Shown here: piece after piece, positions 33,940 through 42,984 of the stretch
How the letters are laid out: the number at the start of each line of letters is the position of its first letter
Numbering within the stretch: position 1 is the first letter of the stretch
The notes under the pieces: generated by a model
Database searches by the model: none
The model's input: only the letters and a program-made list of their open reading frames with translations
Told to the model about the DNA's origin: nothing
Origin: Weissella muntiaci
GTDB taxonomy: Bacteria > Bacillota > Bacilli > Lactobacillales > Lactobacillaceae
DNA length: 64,000 nt
NCBI RefSeq assembly: GCF_008107635.1
Contig: NZ_SDGZ01000014.1
Span: 62,001-126,000 of the forward strand
Direction of reading: 5' to 3'
Position numbers and translations under genes: made by a program

Positions 33940-34893
33940 TTTCTTTTTATTCCATTTGGGTAAATCATCAACTGTGTCATCATCTAAATATTTGTTGTAT
34001 TTTGTTAATTCACTATCTGCTGGAACAATACGACTACGACAATTAGGATGCATAGCTGGTGCATTCGTTCCAGGTTGGAAGTTACTTAACTTATACTCAT
34101 TACCGTTCAATTCCTTGCAAATACTTGATGTGCGATTATCAATTGTTGCTTCGAATTCGTAACGCTCAACACCCATATCTCTATATCGTTTGGCAATGCT
34201 CGAATTAGCTACGTACGTTGATTCTGTGCGTACCAATCGTTCAGTAGCATATTTACCTGACTTCAATGTATTCCTTAGTTTGCGAGCCGTTACGCGTGGA
34301 TTTGTACCATTGACGGCTGCTCTCGTTAATTCATCAACCAACGCATTAACCATTGCGTCCGCAATTCGCCATAATCTGGTTGAGTAATTCGCACCACTCC
34401 ACTGCATACTAAGAATTGTCTTAATTTCATCAGCGTTAATACTTCCAATCGCTTGACCAGCTAATAGAGCATCATAAACATATTTACTTTCTTGTTTCAA
34501 ATACTCGGTAAAGTCGCCGTATTGATTATTAGTAGCTTGAATCATTTCAAATTGAATTTCGAGTTTCAATAATTCTAATCGATTCATTTGCGATGAGACA
34601 TACTGTGCATTTAATCGTTTCAATGCTTCTGAATCCTTTTCAAGCGTCTTACGATATTCATTGGCACGTTCCACGTAGTCATTTAATTCAGTCGTTCTAA
34701 CGCGTTGAATAGCATCATCATAGCTAATGTGATTATCTTTTGCATACTTGTCATAGAAATCAAAAAGTTTCTTGTTGATTTCGTTCAAAGCCCCTTGATA
34801 ATAATTCAATAACTTAGGAACTAATTCTGCTTCTTGTGCATCAAGCACAGCGAATATATCATCAACTCGCTTAGTCCAATAACTATTAGCCAT
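33937..34893 (-). CDS. Minor head protein (SPP1 gp7 family)
   Basis: 318 residues. The C-terminal gp7/Mu gpF domain is clear: RLVRTESTYVANSSIAKRYRDMGVERYEFEATID, CKELNG, and the HPNCRSRIVP ending with conserved His-Pro-Asn-Cys-Arg. The N-terminal half is helical. It joins the portal during head assembly and lies 3 nt after the portal gene. Confidence 0.92.
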   Translation of the reverse strand: MANSYWTKRVDDIFAVLDAQEAELVPKLLNYYQGALNEINKKLFDFYDKYAKDNHISYDDAIQRVRTTELNDYVERANEYRKTLEKDSEALKRLNAQYVSSQMNRLELLKLEIQFEMIQATNNQYGDFTEYLKQESKYVYDALLAGQAIGSINADEIKTILSMQWSGANYSTRLWRIADAMVNALVDELTRAAVNGTNPRVTARKLRNTLKSGKYATERLVRTESTYVANSSIAKRYRDMGVERYEFEATIDNRTSSICKELNGNEYKLSNFQPGTNAPAMHPNCRSRIVPADSELTKYNKYLDDDTVDDLPKWNKKK

Positions 34894-34896
34894 AGA

Positions 34897-36492
34897 TTAC
34901 TCCTCATCATCAGAAGGTTGTTCTGGAGTTTCTTGATCAATACCGCTATTAGCATATGTAGCATCGGCCACTGCCATCATGTTAGCTTCCTTTTGTTCTT
35001 GTAGACGTTTCATTTCATCATCAGCATCTACTCCGGTAAAGGAAGATAGCAAGGTGAATAATGTTTCATCACTGATGACGCCGAACAGTTGCTTCAATTG
35101 GCTAATTCGTTCTTCATCATTCTGTGGAATATTTGGTGTGAACTTGATTGTTGTTTGGTTGAGCTTGTCATATAGGCTATCAATCTTAGTCGCTGTTGAG
35201 ACGCTGTTCTTAATACCCCAACTATTGCCGAGCAATCGTAACCGCCGCATAAATCCCTTAATCAGCAAGCGTTGCTTAGTCTTTGCTAGGTTATCATTAC
35301 CCATTAACTTATACTTCATCGCTTCACCGGATTGAGTACCAGCAAAGTTTTCATCATTAGTATCAGGAGTAAATGTAAACCTAAGGATATCAGCAACTAA
35401 TCGCTTCTTATATGCCTCAGCACCAGCAGAATCATACTCTTTCTTCAAATAGAACGCGTTTGGATTGGGTCCATTAGGATCATTATTGTTATCTAAGATC
35501 AGCATTCTAGCTTTGAGCATTTGTTCTAGCACGTCGCCCTCTGAATTATCAGTAGGTATTGGATCACCATTAGTATCAAGAATAATGTTGCCATCACTAT
35601 CTGTCTGATATTCACTTTTGTTTGTTCCCGTTATAGGGTTACCGATGATAGTTAGATATGCATCATTCATATCTTGTTGGAAATTGGCCAACTCTGATTG
35701 AGATAGATCATAGGCATCAATAATATCAAGCACAGCCTCATAATCACCCATGCGTTCTTCATTATTAGAATACTCATTGATTGGAACGGCACCCAAGAAC
35801 AAAGGTTCTTCACGAATGAATGACATACTTGTGATTGATTCATCACCCTCAAAATAAAAAACGTTATCGGGAGTGTATATTTCAACGAACCCTTTAACGT
35901 TAGTTTGACTATATGCTACTTGGTAGAATCGGACTCCAAATAACGAATTACTTTCAATCGTCCCGTCATAAACAACAAATGTCTGTTCAGGTTGCAATTT
36001 TGCTAGATGCTCTTTACCATCAGGCCCAATGTACACAAGCTCATAGGCTCTACCATAAATACTTAAATCAGTTTCAATCAAGCCATTATGATAGTCCTCA
36101 TTATTTTGTGAACCAAATGTTTCAATCTTCTCAATAAGTGCGTCATCTTCATTTTGATATTGCACTGGGTTACCAAGAATAAATCCTTGCATAAAAGTAG
36201 CTACATACTTGCCCCAATCGCTAGATATTCGATTATCTGCCCTATGCTTGTCTCGATCGCTCTTTCGATATTTAATATTATTATCGCCCTTATAATAACG
36301 TTTTAGTTCATTAAGTCGTCCCAATTGTCGACTTCTAAAAGCGCTGATGTAATCTTGCACATAACTCATCAATAACGTTGGATTATCTCCAATATTTCCA
36401 AACGTATCTGGAGACATCATAAACACATCATTAGCATTTGGACTGTAGCGACTTCCAGATAAGAAGGCTACGTTATTAATTGTATTATTCAA
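34897..36492 (-). CDS. Portal protein (SPP1 family)
   Basis: 531 residues with the SPP1-type portal layout: RQLGRLNELKRYYKGDNNI near the start, SSDWGKYVATFMQGFILGNPVQY, VPINEYSNNEERMGDYE, and an acidic C-terminus. It forms the dodecameric DNA gate of the head and lies 6 nt after the terminase large subunit. Confidence 0.95.
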   Translation of the reverse strand: MNNTINNVAFLSGSRYSPNANDVFMMSPDTFGNIGDNPTLLMSYVQDYISAFRSRQLGRLNELKRYYKGDNNIKYRKSDRDKHRADNRISSDWGKYVATFMQGFILGNPVQYQNEDDALIEKIETFGSQNNEDYHNGLIETDLSIYGRAYELVYIGPDGKEHLAKLQPEQTFVVYDGTIESNSLFGVRFYQVAYSQTNVKGFVEIYTPDNVFYFEGDESITSMSFIREEPLFLGAVPINEYSNNEERMGDYEAVLDIIDAYDLSQSELANFQQDMNDAYLTIIGNPITGTNKSEYQTDSDGNIILDTNGDPIPTDNSEGDVLEQMLKARMLILDNNNDPNGPNPNAFYLKKEYDSAGAEAYKKRLVADILRFTFTPDTNDENFAGTQSGEAMKYKLMGNDNLAKTKQRLLIKGFMRRLRLLGNSWGIKNSVSTATKIDSLYDKLNQTTIKFTPNIPQNDEERISQLKQLFGVISDETLFTLLSSFTGVDADDEMKRLQEQKEANMMAVADATYANSGIDQETPEQPSDDEE

Positions 36493-36498
36493 TTGCTA

Positions 36499-37779
36499 TC
36501 ACCTCCCTAATCCTAGCTTCTTAAAGGCTTCCATCTTATCCTTGCTACTACGTTGTGATACCATAATCGGCTCTAGTGCATACCTCAATGAATCAATAAA
36601 GTGATTATCCTTATCAATTGGTTTTGGTAACCAGTCGCCGTTGGTATCTTTCCCAAAAGCATAAGAATTAAACTCGTCAATTGCATGTGTCAAATTTGAT
36701 CGAATATGGATTTTAAAGTCTTGCATAAAACTAATTCCATATAAGACTTCATATTTCCTTGCTCTCTTGATCTTATTGATACCCTTCTCTCTGAGTTCAT
36801 CAATCAATCTGTCGCCCCCTGAAGCCCATTCAGCCGAAATAACACTATTTTGATAACGATGCTCAACAAGCCAGTTGAATATTTGTTGCGTCTTCATGCC
36901 TACCTGATACATTTCAGTGAATACATAAATATCTTTTGTCTTCATATTTACTGCTGCTTCGCTAAATGCGGTTGGATCGTGTGAATAACCAAAATCAAGA
37001 CCACGAACAACATAGGTCGCTTCTTTGAGTATCTTATCTAGTTCAAAGTCTTCAATAACAAAGTTATCAAAGACAAGCCCCTCAGCAATACCCCAATCAC
37101 CAAATACGGCAACACGAGCACGCCTTGGGTTACGTTCAACCATTTCCATTAAGCTATCAACATACTCATCATCAAGAAATGGATTATCTTTATACGTAGT
37201 CGTGAGAGATAAAGTATTGCTCGCTGGGTCATCAAAGAACCGGCCTTTTAACCAATGCCGCTCACTCCAAGGATTGAACGTAATCACAATCTGATAGAAT
37301 CCATTTGGATCATCAATTATTCCACGCATTGATTCATCAATAGTCTGGAACGATTCTTCCAATTCTAATTGATAGGCTTCTTCTACCCATAATCTCGAAA
37401 GGTTACCGACCTCAACTGATATTGATGTGATTGATAAAGGTTTATCAGCACCACGAAACAATATCTTTTGGCCCGTAGGTTTATAAGTAATTTCAGGCAA
37501 TGAACTGTTAAACTTGAAGAGATTTCCAACGCCCATTTTAGTTGCAACCTTCTGCAATAAGGTAAATGTTGATTGTCTGTTCGTATTAGCAAAGCGTCTT
37601 ACGACTAACCAATTGACATAAGGTAATGTGACGATATCGAAGATTACTTTGCGAGCCACCGCTTCACTTTTACCACTACCACGAGAGCCTTTATAGACAA
37701 TGTACTTTCGTTTGTCAGTAAATAGAGGTGCATAGGCTCCACTAACCATTTCAGGAAGATTCCAATTTATCTCAGCCAT
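36499..37779 (-). CDS. Terminase large subunit
   Basis: 426 residues, PBSX/SPP1-type. The Walker A-like YKGSRGSGKSEAVARK near residue 30, LWVEEAYQLE (Walker B) near 130, and a nuclease domain with RGLDFGYSHDPTAF and HFIDSLRYAL near the C-terminus are present. It powers DNA packaging and cuts the concatemer. It overlaps the small subunit gene by 8 bp. Confidence 0.96.
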   Translation of the reverse strand: MAEINWNLPEMVSGAYAPLFTDKRKYIVYKGSRGSGKSEAVARKVIFDIVTLPYVNWLVVRRFANTNRQSTFTLLQKVATKMGVGNLFKFNSSLPEITYKPTGQKILFRGADKPLSITSISVEVGNLSRLWVEEAYQLELEESFQTIDESMRGIIDDPNGFYQIVITFNPWSERHWLKGRFFDDPASNTLSLTTTYKDNPFLDDEYVDSLMEMVERNPRRARVAVFGDWGIAEGLVFDNFVIEDFELDKILKEATYVVRGLDFGYSHDPTAFSEAAVNMKTKDIYVFTEMYQVGMKTQQIFNWLVEHRYQNSVISAEWASGGDRLIDELREKGINKIKRARKYEVLYGISFMQDFKIHIRSNLTHAIDEFNSYAFGKDTNGDWLPKPIDKDNHFIDSLRYALEPIMVSQRSSKDKMEAFKKLGLGR

Positions 37780-38254
37780 CTTCTTCCTCCTTAAATTGGG
37801 TAATATTCAGAGTGATATTTTCAACTTCACCGTCAAATACTTTAGCCTTCGCTTCTGCCATATCGGCATCAGCTTCTAACTTTCTAATTTGCGCATTCAG
37901 CATTCGATCACTAGCAGGATAACGCTTCAATATTTCCTTAGCAGCCGCCATTCGTGTTTTTGCATCGGGTGGCTTATCAACCGTATATTCCCCCGCCACA
38001 ACCGTTTCAATTAATTCGCCCCTAGCAATACTAGTTAGCAACTCAACAGCCTCTGTGGCGCTCATAACACGGTCAGATTTAATCTTGTTCATAGCGGCTT
38101 CGATGTAATTTTTAATGGCAGGTTTTAGCAGGTTTTCTTGACCAATCACCCTTGCCGTTTTTTCACTATAGCCAGCTTCGATTGCTGCTTGAGTAGCATT
38201 TCCTAGCTCAATATAAGCGTCAGCAAATCGTTGCTGTTTCTCCGTCATTTTCAT
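37772..38254 (-). CDS. Terminase small subunit
   Basis: 160 residues. The N-terminal helix-turn-helix (TEKQQRFADAYIELGNATQAAIEAGYSEKTARVIGQENL) is the terminase_2 signature. It binds the packaging site and recruits the large subunit. Confidence 0.93.
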   Translation of the reverse strand: MKMTEKQQRFADAYIELGNATQAAIEAGYSEKTARVIGQENLLKPAIKNYIEAAMNKIKSDRVMSATEAVELLTSIARGELIETVVAGEYTVDKPPDAKTRMAAAKEILKRYPASDRMLNAQIRKLEADADMAEAKAKVFDGEVENITLNITQFKEEEDG

Positions 38255-38301
38255 AACTACATCTCACCACCTCCCTATTCAAAAATAGATATTAACGTCC
38301 G

Positions 38302-38643
38302 TTAGTTACTATCTGGATTTTCGATTTTCATATCATCATTTTGTCGCAAATAATGATTTCCCGTCGCATCGGTTAGCTCATCAATAGTTGAATCACCTTC
38401 ACAATCAGATCCTGCTGCTGTGACATGCAAATCCTTTGGCAAGTCTGTCCGATCAACAGGGTGATAATCCTTAACTTTCACTAATGATTCAATATTCTCT
38501 TTGATGAATCCATCAATTGAAGTACTTAGTCCAAGATGATAATTGCCATCACCGCGCCCTGCATCTATCCCTAGTCTGAACGCCTTCATTACCAACTCCA
38601 ACATCTCAGTATCAACGTCAACTTTTAAAGTCATCTTTTCCAT
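38302..38643 (-). CDS. Phage protein of unknown function
   Basis: 113 residues from the ATG at 38643. It is acidic and soluble, starts MEKMTLKVDVDTEMLELVMK, and has a Gly-rich RGDGNYHLGLS turn. No family is recognised. It lies just upstream of terminase. Confidence 0.6.
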   Translation of the reverse strand: MEKMTLKVDVDTEMLELVMKAFRLGIDAGRGDGNYHLGLSTSIDGFIKENIESLVKVKDYHPVDRTDLPKDLHVTAAGSDCEGDSTIDELTDATGNHYLRQNDDMKIENPDSN

Positions 38644-38691
38644 AACTACCACCTCCCTATACAAAAATAGCCACTAACAAATGCCAGTGAC

Positions 38692-38811
38692 TTAGTAACT
38701 ATTCATCTTCTTAGGCTTCCATTGATCGTTACTAAGTTCATCTTCTAGCCGTCTTAATATCCGCAACTCATCGCTACCAGATACTAAGCCATAATCTTTA
38801 TCTCTTTTCAT
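38692..38811 (-). CDS. 39-residue phage protein
   Basis: A short ORF beginning MKRDKDYGLVSGSDELRILR behind a purine-rich site GGTGGTGGGAG. The same GGTGG...GTAGTTATG layout precedes the next gene. Charged, probably helical. No family recognised. Confidence 0.5.
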   Translation of the reverse strand: MKRDKDYGLVSGSDELRILRRLEDELSNDQWKPKKMNSY

Positions 38812-38845
38812 AACTACACAACTCCCACCACCTTTCATTGCAAAA

Positions 38846-38872
38846 TAAAAACGCCTGAATTTAATCAGACGT
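38846..38872 (-). terminator. Terminator after CPBP gene 1
   Basis: Minus-strand ACGTCTGATTAAATTCAGGCGTTTTT. A near copy of the hairpin lies on the gene's other side at 39724. Confidence 0.75.
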
Positions 38873-38898
38873 ACAATTTTAATATTTTAATTTTCTAC

Positions 38899-39654
38899 CT
38901 AAACTAAGAACGCTATAGATGTAATGATGAAATCAGTCATGAAATGAATTGCGTAGGCAACCCACATATTTTTGGTTCTTATATAGGCGCCTGTAATAAA
39001 GAAACGAGATAAACCAACTACAAAAATCATTTGTGTTAGATTCCAACTATATGTTTCAAAATGCGCCAATCCAAACAAAACTGCTGAAATCAATAATGCC
39101 ACGTATATAATAACATTCCTTGACCACTTGAAATACTTGCTCAATATAACTGCGAAAGCAAAAAATAAGGGTATAGCGTAGAGTTCTTCTGTTGCCAAAC
39201 TGAAAACGTCTTCTATAACGCTTATAAGATACATATGTAAATTCATTCCGTTACTAATACCCTTATTTTCTACAGTTCTTGCAAATAAAGATACAAATTG
39301 GCTGGAAAGAATACCATATGCCGCGTTCATCAGAAAAAATGCTACAAAAGCTTTCCATTCTTTAAATGGATTTCCTTGAAAATACTGTCTAAGATTTTTA
39401 TTTGAAAAATAATAAAATGAATACAACATAATTGCTAATGGAATCAATGTGCTGATAATCAAGATAAATACCAAAGAGAGCTCAGATTTTCCAAAAATAT
39501 CAGTTAATGGTTGCGGATGCGCAGAAATATAAATATAGCTTATAAACACAACAATAGCCACTGTTATCATTGAAATAGCAGATCTAATTGACATATCTCC
39601 ATAATCGATGAACGGCAAACCACGATCATCATTTTTCTTTTCAAAAACAGTCAT
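38899..39654 (-). CDS. CPBP-family intramembrane protease-like protein 1
   Basis: 251 residues with about seven hydrophobic helices. CPBP motifs are present but the first lacks its Arg: ATEELYAIP (EExxxR expected), FGLAHFE (FxxxH) and HFMTD. The family includes bacteriocin self-immunity proteins and Abi-annotated proteins. A ribosome site (AAAGGAG) precedes the ATG, and terminators bracket the gene, so it is expressed as its own unit within the prophage. A role in superinfection exclusion or host surface change is inference. Confidence 0.82.
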   Translation of the reverse strand: MTVFEKKNDDRGLPFIDYGDMSIRSAISMITVAIVVFISYIYISAHPQPLTDIFGKSELSLVFILIISTLIPLAIMLYSFYYFSNKNLRQYFQGNPFKEWKAFVAFFLMNAAYGILSSQFVSLFARTVENKGISNGMNLHMYLISVIEDVFSLATEELYAIPLFFAFAVILSKYFKWSRNVIIYVALLISAVLFGLAHFETYSWNLTQMIFVVGLSRFFITGAYIRTKNMWVAYAIHFMTDFIITSIAFLV

Positions 39655-39723
39655 AACTAATCACACTCCTTTAACTAATTTTAAGTAAGTATATCACGTA
39701 TTTAAGTTACACTAAAGGTTATG

Positions 39724-39751
39724 AAAAAACGCCTGATGTTAATCAGACGTT
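39724..39751 (-). terminator. Terminator before CPBP gene 1
   Basis: Minus-strand AACGTCTGATTAACATCAGGCGTTTTTT. It separates the DUF378 gene from CPBP gene 1. Confidence 0.75.
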
Positions 39752-39798
39752 CATATATGTGTATCACTATCTTTTGAAATAATACCTACAATTAAAAA

Positions 39799-40002
39799 TT
39801 AAGCAATGTCCTTAATAAACTTGATTGCATATAATGCGCTCAGCCCAACAAGAACGTAAACAATTCTAGCTAACATTTCGCCAACCGAACCAAATGCCAT
39901 AAAGATGAATTGTACCAAATCAAATTTAAATAGCCCAACAAGAAGCCAGTTTAATCCACCAATTATCAATACTACCAATGCAGTTATATCTAAAGCTTTC
40001 AT
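39799..40002 (-). CDS. DUF378 small membrane protein
   Basis: 67 residues, two hydrophobic helices with the DUF378 start MKALDITALVVLIIGGLNWLLVGLF. AAAGGAG lies ahead of the ATG. Function of the family is unknown. It is isolated between terminators, like cargo. Confidence 0.85.
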   Translation of the reverse strand: MKALDITALVVLIIGGLNWLLVGLFKFDLVQFIFMAFGSVGEMLARIVYVLVGLSALYAIKFIKDIA

Positions 40003-40090
40003 AATTTAGTCTCCTTTTATACCTACCCATACTAGTGACACACATTAAGCATACCTTAAACCAATTACTTTGACACTTAATGAGGCTTAA

Positions 40091-40126
40091 CAAAAAAGGC
40101 ACCTAATATTAAATTAGATGCCTTAA
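40091..40126 (-). terminator. Terminator after the tRNA region
   Basis: Minus-strand GGCATCTAATTT/AAATTAGGTGCC-type hairpin with six T. Confidence 0.75.
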
Positions 40127-40220
40127 TGGATAATCCTTGTTGCTAACCCCATGAATGTAAATAGCTATGTGGGTAAATATTATTCATTAATATAATTATG
40201 AAAATTAGGATTAGCAACAA

Positions 40221-40293
40221 TGTCTCCACTCGAGCTCGAACCGAGGACCAGCGGATTAAAAGTCCGATGCTCTACCAACTGAGCTATAGAGAC
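40221..40293 (-). tRNA. tRNA-Lys (anticodon TTT)
   Basis: A 73-nt cloverleaf: acceptor GTCTCTA/TGGAGAC, D-arm AGCTCAGTTGGTAGAGC, anticodon loop CTTTTAA, T-arm CTCGG-TTCGAGC-TCGAG, discriminator A, no encoded CCA. The base of the anticodon stem has one T-C mismatch. It lies in the prophage cargo region and is therefore phage-carried. Confidence 0.85.
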
Positions 40294-40360
40294 GTGGATG
40301 CTGCCGCAAAAAGAAAACTTATCAGGAGTGGTGATAAATTGAATGATATTTGGCAGCAAT

Positions 40361-40437
40361 ATTCCTTATTGGATTTGAACCAATTTCATGTAATAAATGC
40401 GGTAATAATACATCGCTTTACCATAAGCTAAAGGAAT
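40361..40437 (-). pseudogene. Degenerate tRNA-like sequence
   Basis: Acceptor ATTCCTT/AAGGAAT, a D-arm (GCTT/AAGC) and a good T-arm (ATTGG-TTCAAAT-CCAAT) are present. The anticodon arm is unclear: the best fold has a mismatched stem, loop TTATTAC and a 12-nt variable region. No normal tRNA identity can be assigned. Confidence 0.55.
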
Positions 40438-40710
40438 AGAAGGTTGCTAATCAAAGAACTTAATATTGGGGTATTTCGAACTTTCAATTACGATTAGCAA
40501 CTCAGGTATGATATGGCATTATCTACAAATTAGCAACTACCGGTCGTTCGGTATATCCACAAAATTATGTATACCATTAATCCATAATTTGTCTTTCATT
40601 GAGAAAATTGGCATGTAGGATAAGAAATTGAATTAATGGTATTGCCACCATGAGGGGAACCTAGTTATTAGTGTACTGTGGGAACAAAATAAATAGATCA
40701 TAGCGGCAAC

Positions 40711-40776
40711 GTTCCTTGTTGGACTCGAACCAACATCCGCTTTATTTTATGGCTCTACCTATTGAGCTAAAGGAAC
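40711..40776 (-). pseudogene. Truncated tRNA-like sequence
   Basis: Acceptor GTTCCTT/AAGGAAC, intact D-arm (GCTC/GAGC) and T-arm (GTTGG-TTCGAGT-CCAAC). Only 17 nt separate D- and T-arms where about 22 are needed, so the anticodon arm is incomplete. Probably a decayed phage tRNA. Confidence 0.55.
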
Positions 40777-40906
40777 CTTCCATCGTTTCTACGATTGTAA
40801 AACGTTTAGTTGCTACATATTTGCATACTTAATGAAACGATGGATGCCGAGATAATGACATGAAAGCGTTTGCAACTCGACTAAATCAGTATACATTTAT
40901 AGACAT

Positions 40907-40941
40907 AAAAAGGCAACAATCAAATGATTGCTACCTTTTTT
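40907..40941 (-). terminator. Terminator of CPBP gene 2
   Basis: Minus-strand GGTAGCAATCA/TGATTGTTGCC with TTTTT directly after the stop. Confidence 0.8.
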
Positions 40942-40944
40942 GAA

Positions 40945-41727
40945 CTAATGCTTATTTGCTAACGCTGTTAGTAATGTTAAGCCAAATCCAATATTATCAT
41001 ACAAAAAATGTGCAGCAAACGTCGCTCTGATGCTCTTAGTTCGTAAATACAGAATGTCAAGAATAATACGTAGTCCACTTATTGTCACAAACATTTCAAG
41101 TAAATGACCACTATACGCATCATAATGTAGAGCACCAAACAAGGTAGCGGAAATTATTACACCTATAAATAGACTAAAATTTCTTGATAAACCAATATAC
41201 TTCTGTGAAATTATCGCTGCGCCAAGTAAAACGAATATCCCCATTAATTCTTCATTAAATAATTCAATAATGGAAAAAATTAGTGTTGTAGTAAACCCAG
41301 CTATTGTAGTTACATCTGAATTTGCCTTATCAGCTACAATGCTATAACCAACGGACTTGAGTACAGATATTGATATGCTTGAATAGACAAACATGATAAG
41401 TATCGTGTAAATTACACTTTTCCAGTGACCTTTGATTGTTTTAGATAATACAGTAGCTATTTTTTCACCAATAGTTAAATAAATGCCGCCAACTATTAAT
41501 AGAAATGGAATGATAGCGGTTGTAAACTCTCCTATCCACCATAAAATAACTTTATTATCTATGCTTTTTTTTATTTGTGCATCGTACAATGAACTGAATG
41601 AAAGAACTGCCCAGAATACAACCACCGGAATAACAATCAGCATTACCGCTTTTAAAAATGAAATTTGCTGATTATCATCATATAATGGAAGTTGATTTTT
41701 CCCCTGCATCAATGGAATTTGCGACAT
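40945..41727 (-). CDS. CPBP-family intramembrane protease-like protein 2
   Basis: 260 residues from the ATG at 41727 behind AGGAG; earlier starts lack one. It has about eight hydrophobic helices. CPBP motifs FNEELMGIF (again without the final Arg), FGALHYDAYSGHL and HFLYDN follow the same spacing as in the paralogue at 38899. The C-terminal blocks are clearly homologous, the rest diverged. Prophage cargo of unknown role, possibly membrane-based exclusion or immunity. Confidence 0.8.
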   Translation of the reverse strand: MSQIPLMQGKNQLPLYDDNQQISFLKAVMLIVIPVVVFWAVLSFSSLYDAQIKKSIDNKVILWWIGEFTTAIIPFLLIVGGIYLTIGEKIATVLSKTIKGHWKSVIYTILIMFVYSSISISVLKSVGYSIVADKANSDVTTIAGFTTTLIFSIIELFNEELMGIFVLLGAAIISQKYIGLSRNFSLFIGVIISATLFGALHYDAYSGHLLEMFVTISGLRIILDILYLRTKSIRATFAAHFLYDNIGFGLTLLTALANKH

Positions 41728-41812
41728 ATTTTCTTCTCCTAATGTGGATCTAATTAACGTTTTTAATTTTACAATAAATAACATCATCAGACAAAAAAAT
41801 TAGAATTTGATG

Positions 41813-41850
41813 CATAAAAAAATAAAAGAGCCGATATTTCTATCAGCCCT
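41813..41850 (-). terminator. Terminator after the HesB-like gene
   Basis: Minus-strand AGGGCTGATA-GAAA-TATCGGCTCT followed by TTTTATTTTTTT. Confidence 0.75.
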
Positions 41851-41855
41851 ACTTT

Positions 41856-42221
41856 TTAATCCGTCATTGATGTCCCATCACGAATGATTACAGTATCATC
41901 AATAACTCCTTGTTCACTAGAAATGATTAAACTACCAAATTTTCCCGGTTCGACAATCATATTCTCGGCAAGATAATCTATTTCATGTCCTTTTACGGGT
42001 ATCTTTCCAATATTAGAATCAATCTCGACATCAAACCATGGTAAAAGTGGTTGATCATCTCGAACAACAACAATGACTAATGAATTTTGCATTGCTCCTT
42101 CAGCCGTTACTGAATAAGGAGATACTCCATCTTCGTACATTAAAATTACTCTGCGGTTATTACTCTTTTTCAAAATCGGATTAATCTTATCAAGCGCTTC
42201 ATTCGTAAAATTAATAAACAT
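41856..42221 (-). CDS. HesB/IscA-like (iron-sulfur biosynthesis family) protein
   Basis: 121 residues. The layout (MFINFTNEALDKI start, YEDGVSPYSV, DVEIDSNIGKIPVKGHEIDYL) matches the cysteine-free HesB-related family common in lactobacilli. It has no Cys, so it cannot ligate a cluster like IscA. Presence in the middle of a prophage is unusual; it is bounded by its own terminator and looks like cargo. Confidence 0.65.
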   Translation of the reverse strand: MFINFTNEALDKINPILKKSNNRRVILMYEDGVSPYSVTAEGAMQNSLVIVVVRDDQPLLPWFDVEIDSNIGKIPVKGHEIDYLAENMIVEPGKFGSLIISSEQGVIDDTVIIRDGTSMTD

Positions 42222-42328
42222 AGCAATATACCTCCGAAGTATTATGAAGTAATTATATCGCCATTTTTAATTATTGGATACTACAAATTTAACCCATTTT
42301 TTAGTCCTGAAACTAAGCATAAACTTAA

Positions 42329-42736
42329 TCAATAATTAACCCTTTTCAAGTCTGCAAAAGCATTCACGGAATCTTTAAACTCATTCTTCCACTTATGAAG
42401 TGTCACTTCGCTAACGTGTAACTCATTAGCAATGTACGTCCATGATTCACGTTCACCATAATGCAATCGCAACATATCAATCCGTTCTTCATCCAAGCCT
42501 TCAAGCCAAGTGTTAATTACAAACTTCTTATGATCCAGTGCAATTATTACAGGGTCAAGTTCATGAGCGATCATCATTGATTCAACGGCATTCGATTGTT
42601 TATTCTGTGCTCGACCTCCACCAATATTCTCATCGATATCATGGCGAGCAGCTAACATCTTCTTACGCAGTTCAATCTGCTTATCTAAATCACCCCTAAA
42701 GTACCCTCGCAACAGTTTATCTACTTTGTCAGCCAC
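42329..42736 (-). CDS. Late-gene regulator (DUF722/ArpU-like)
   Basis: 135 residues ending in a sigma-region-4-like helix-turn-helix (LRLHYGERESWTYIANELHVSEVTLHKWKNEF). Such proteins activate late operons and lie just upstream of packaging genes, as here after the early genes. Confidence 0.75.
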   Translation of the reverse strand: MADKVDKLLRGYFRGDLDKQIELRKKMLAARHDIDENIGGGRAQNKQSNAVESMMIAHELDPVIIALDHKKFVINTWLEGLDEERIDMLRLHYGERESWTYIANELHVSEVTLHKWKNEFKDSVNAFADLKRVNY

Positions 42737-42825
42737 AACCTACGCCCTCCATGATAAAATAAAGTTAATGTATTTAGACAACGCAGCTTTCTATTTCAAC
42801 TTAACAACATGGGACTGGTAGTGAC

Positions 42826-42969
42826 ATGAAATATGTTATTTTAGGATTTGAATTAATATTAATATTGGTTGTCGACCTTTTAACTCCGATGGAACTCGAT
42901 TTAAAGGTTCTCTCAACATTATTAATAATCTCTCTTACCCAAATTGTAAAAAGCTATTTTGTTGCTTAA
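42826..42969 (+). CDS. 47-residue plus-strand membrane peptide
   Basis: A short ORF starting MKYVILGFELILILVVDLLT, largely hydrophobic, with a second hydrophobic stretch (VLSTLLIISLTQIV). It runs opposite to all neighbours and is followed 17 nt later by a perfect plus-strand terminator, which supports real transcription. The ribosome site is weak. Function unknown. Confidence 0.5.
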   Translation: MKYVILGFELILILVVDLLTPMELDLKVLSTLLIISLTQIVKSYFVA

Positions 42970-42984
42970 TAATTCATCTATGCA

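Larger units (their letters stand above)
40139..40537. repeat. Dispersed TTAGCAAC element
   Basis: The octamer occurs five times within 400 bp: inverted at 40139-40146 and 40443-40450, direct at 40211-40218, 40494-40501 and 40530-40537. Opposing copies make long-range stems such as GTTGCTAATC/GATTAGCAAC around 50 nt. No known function. Confidence 0.6.

Noticed and set aside
40543-40660. Further tRNA genes around the ATACCATTAAT inverted repeat and the GTTGCTAATC stem
   Set aside because: No TTCRA T-loop or anticodon arm can be placed; they are only long-range inverted repeats.
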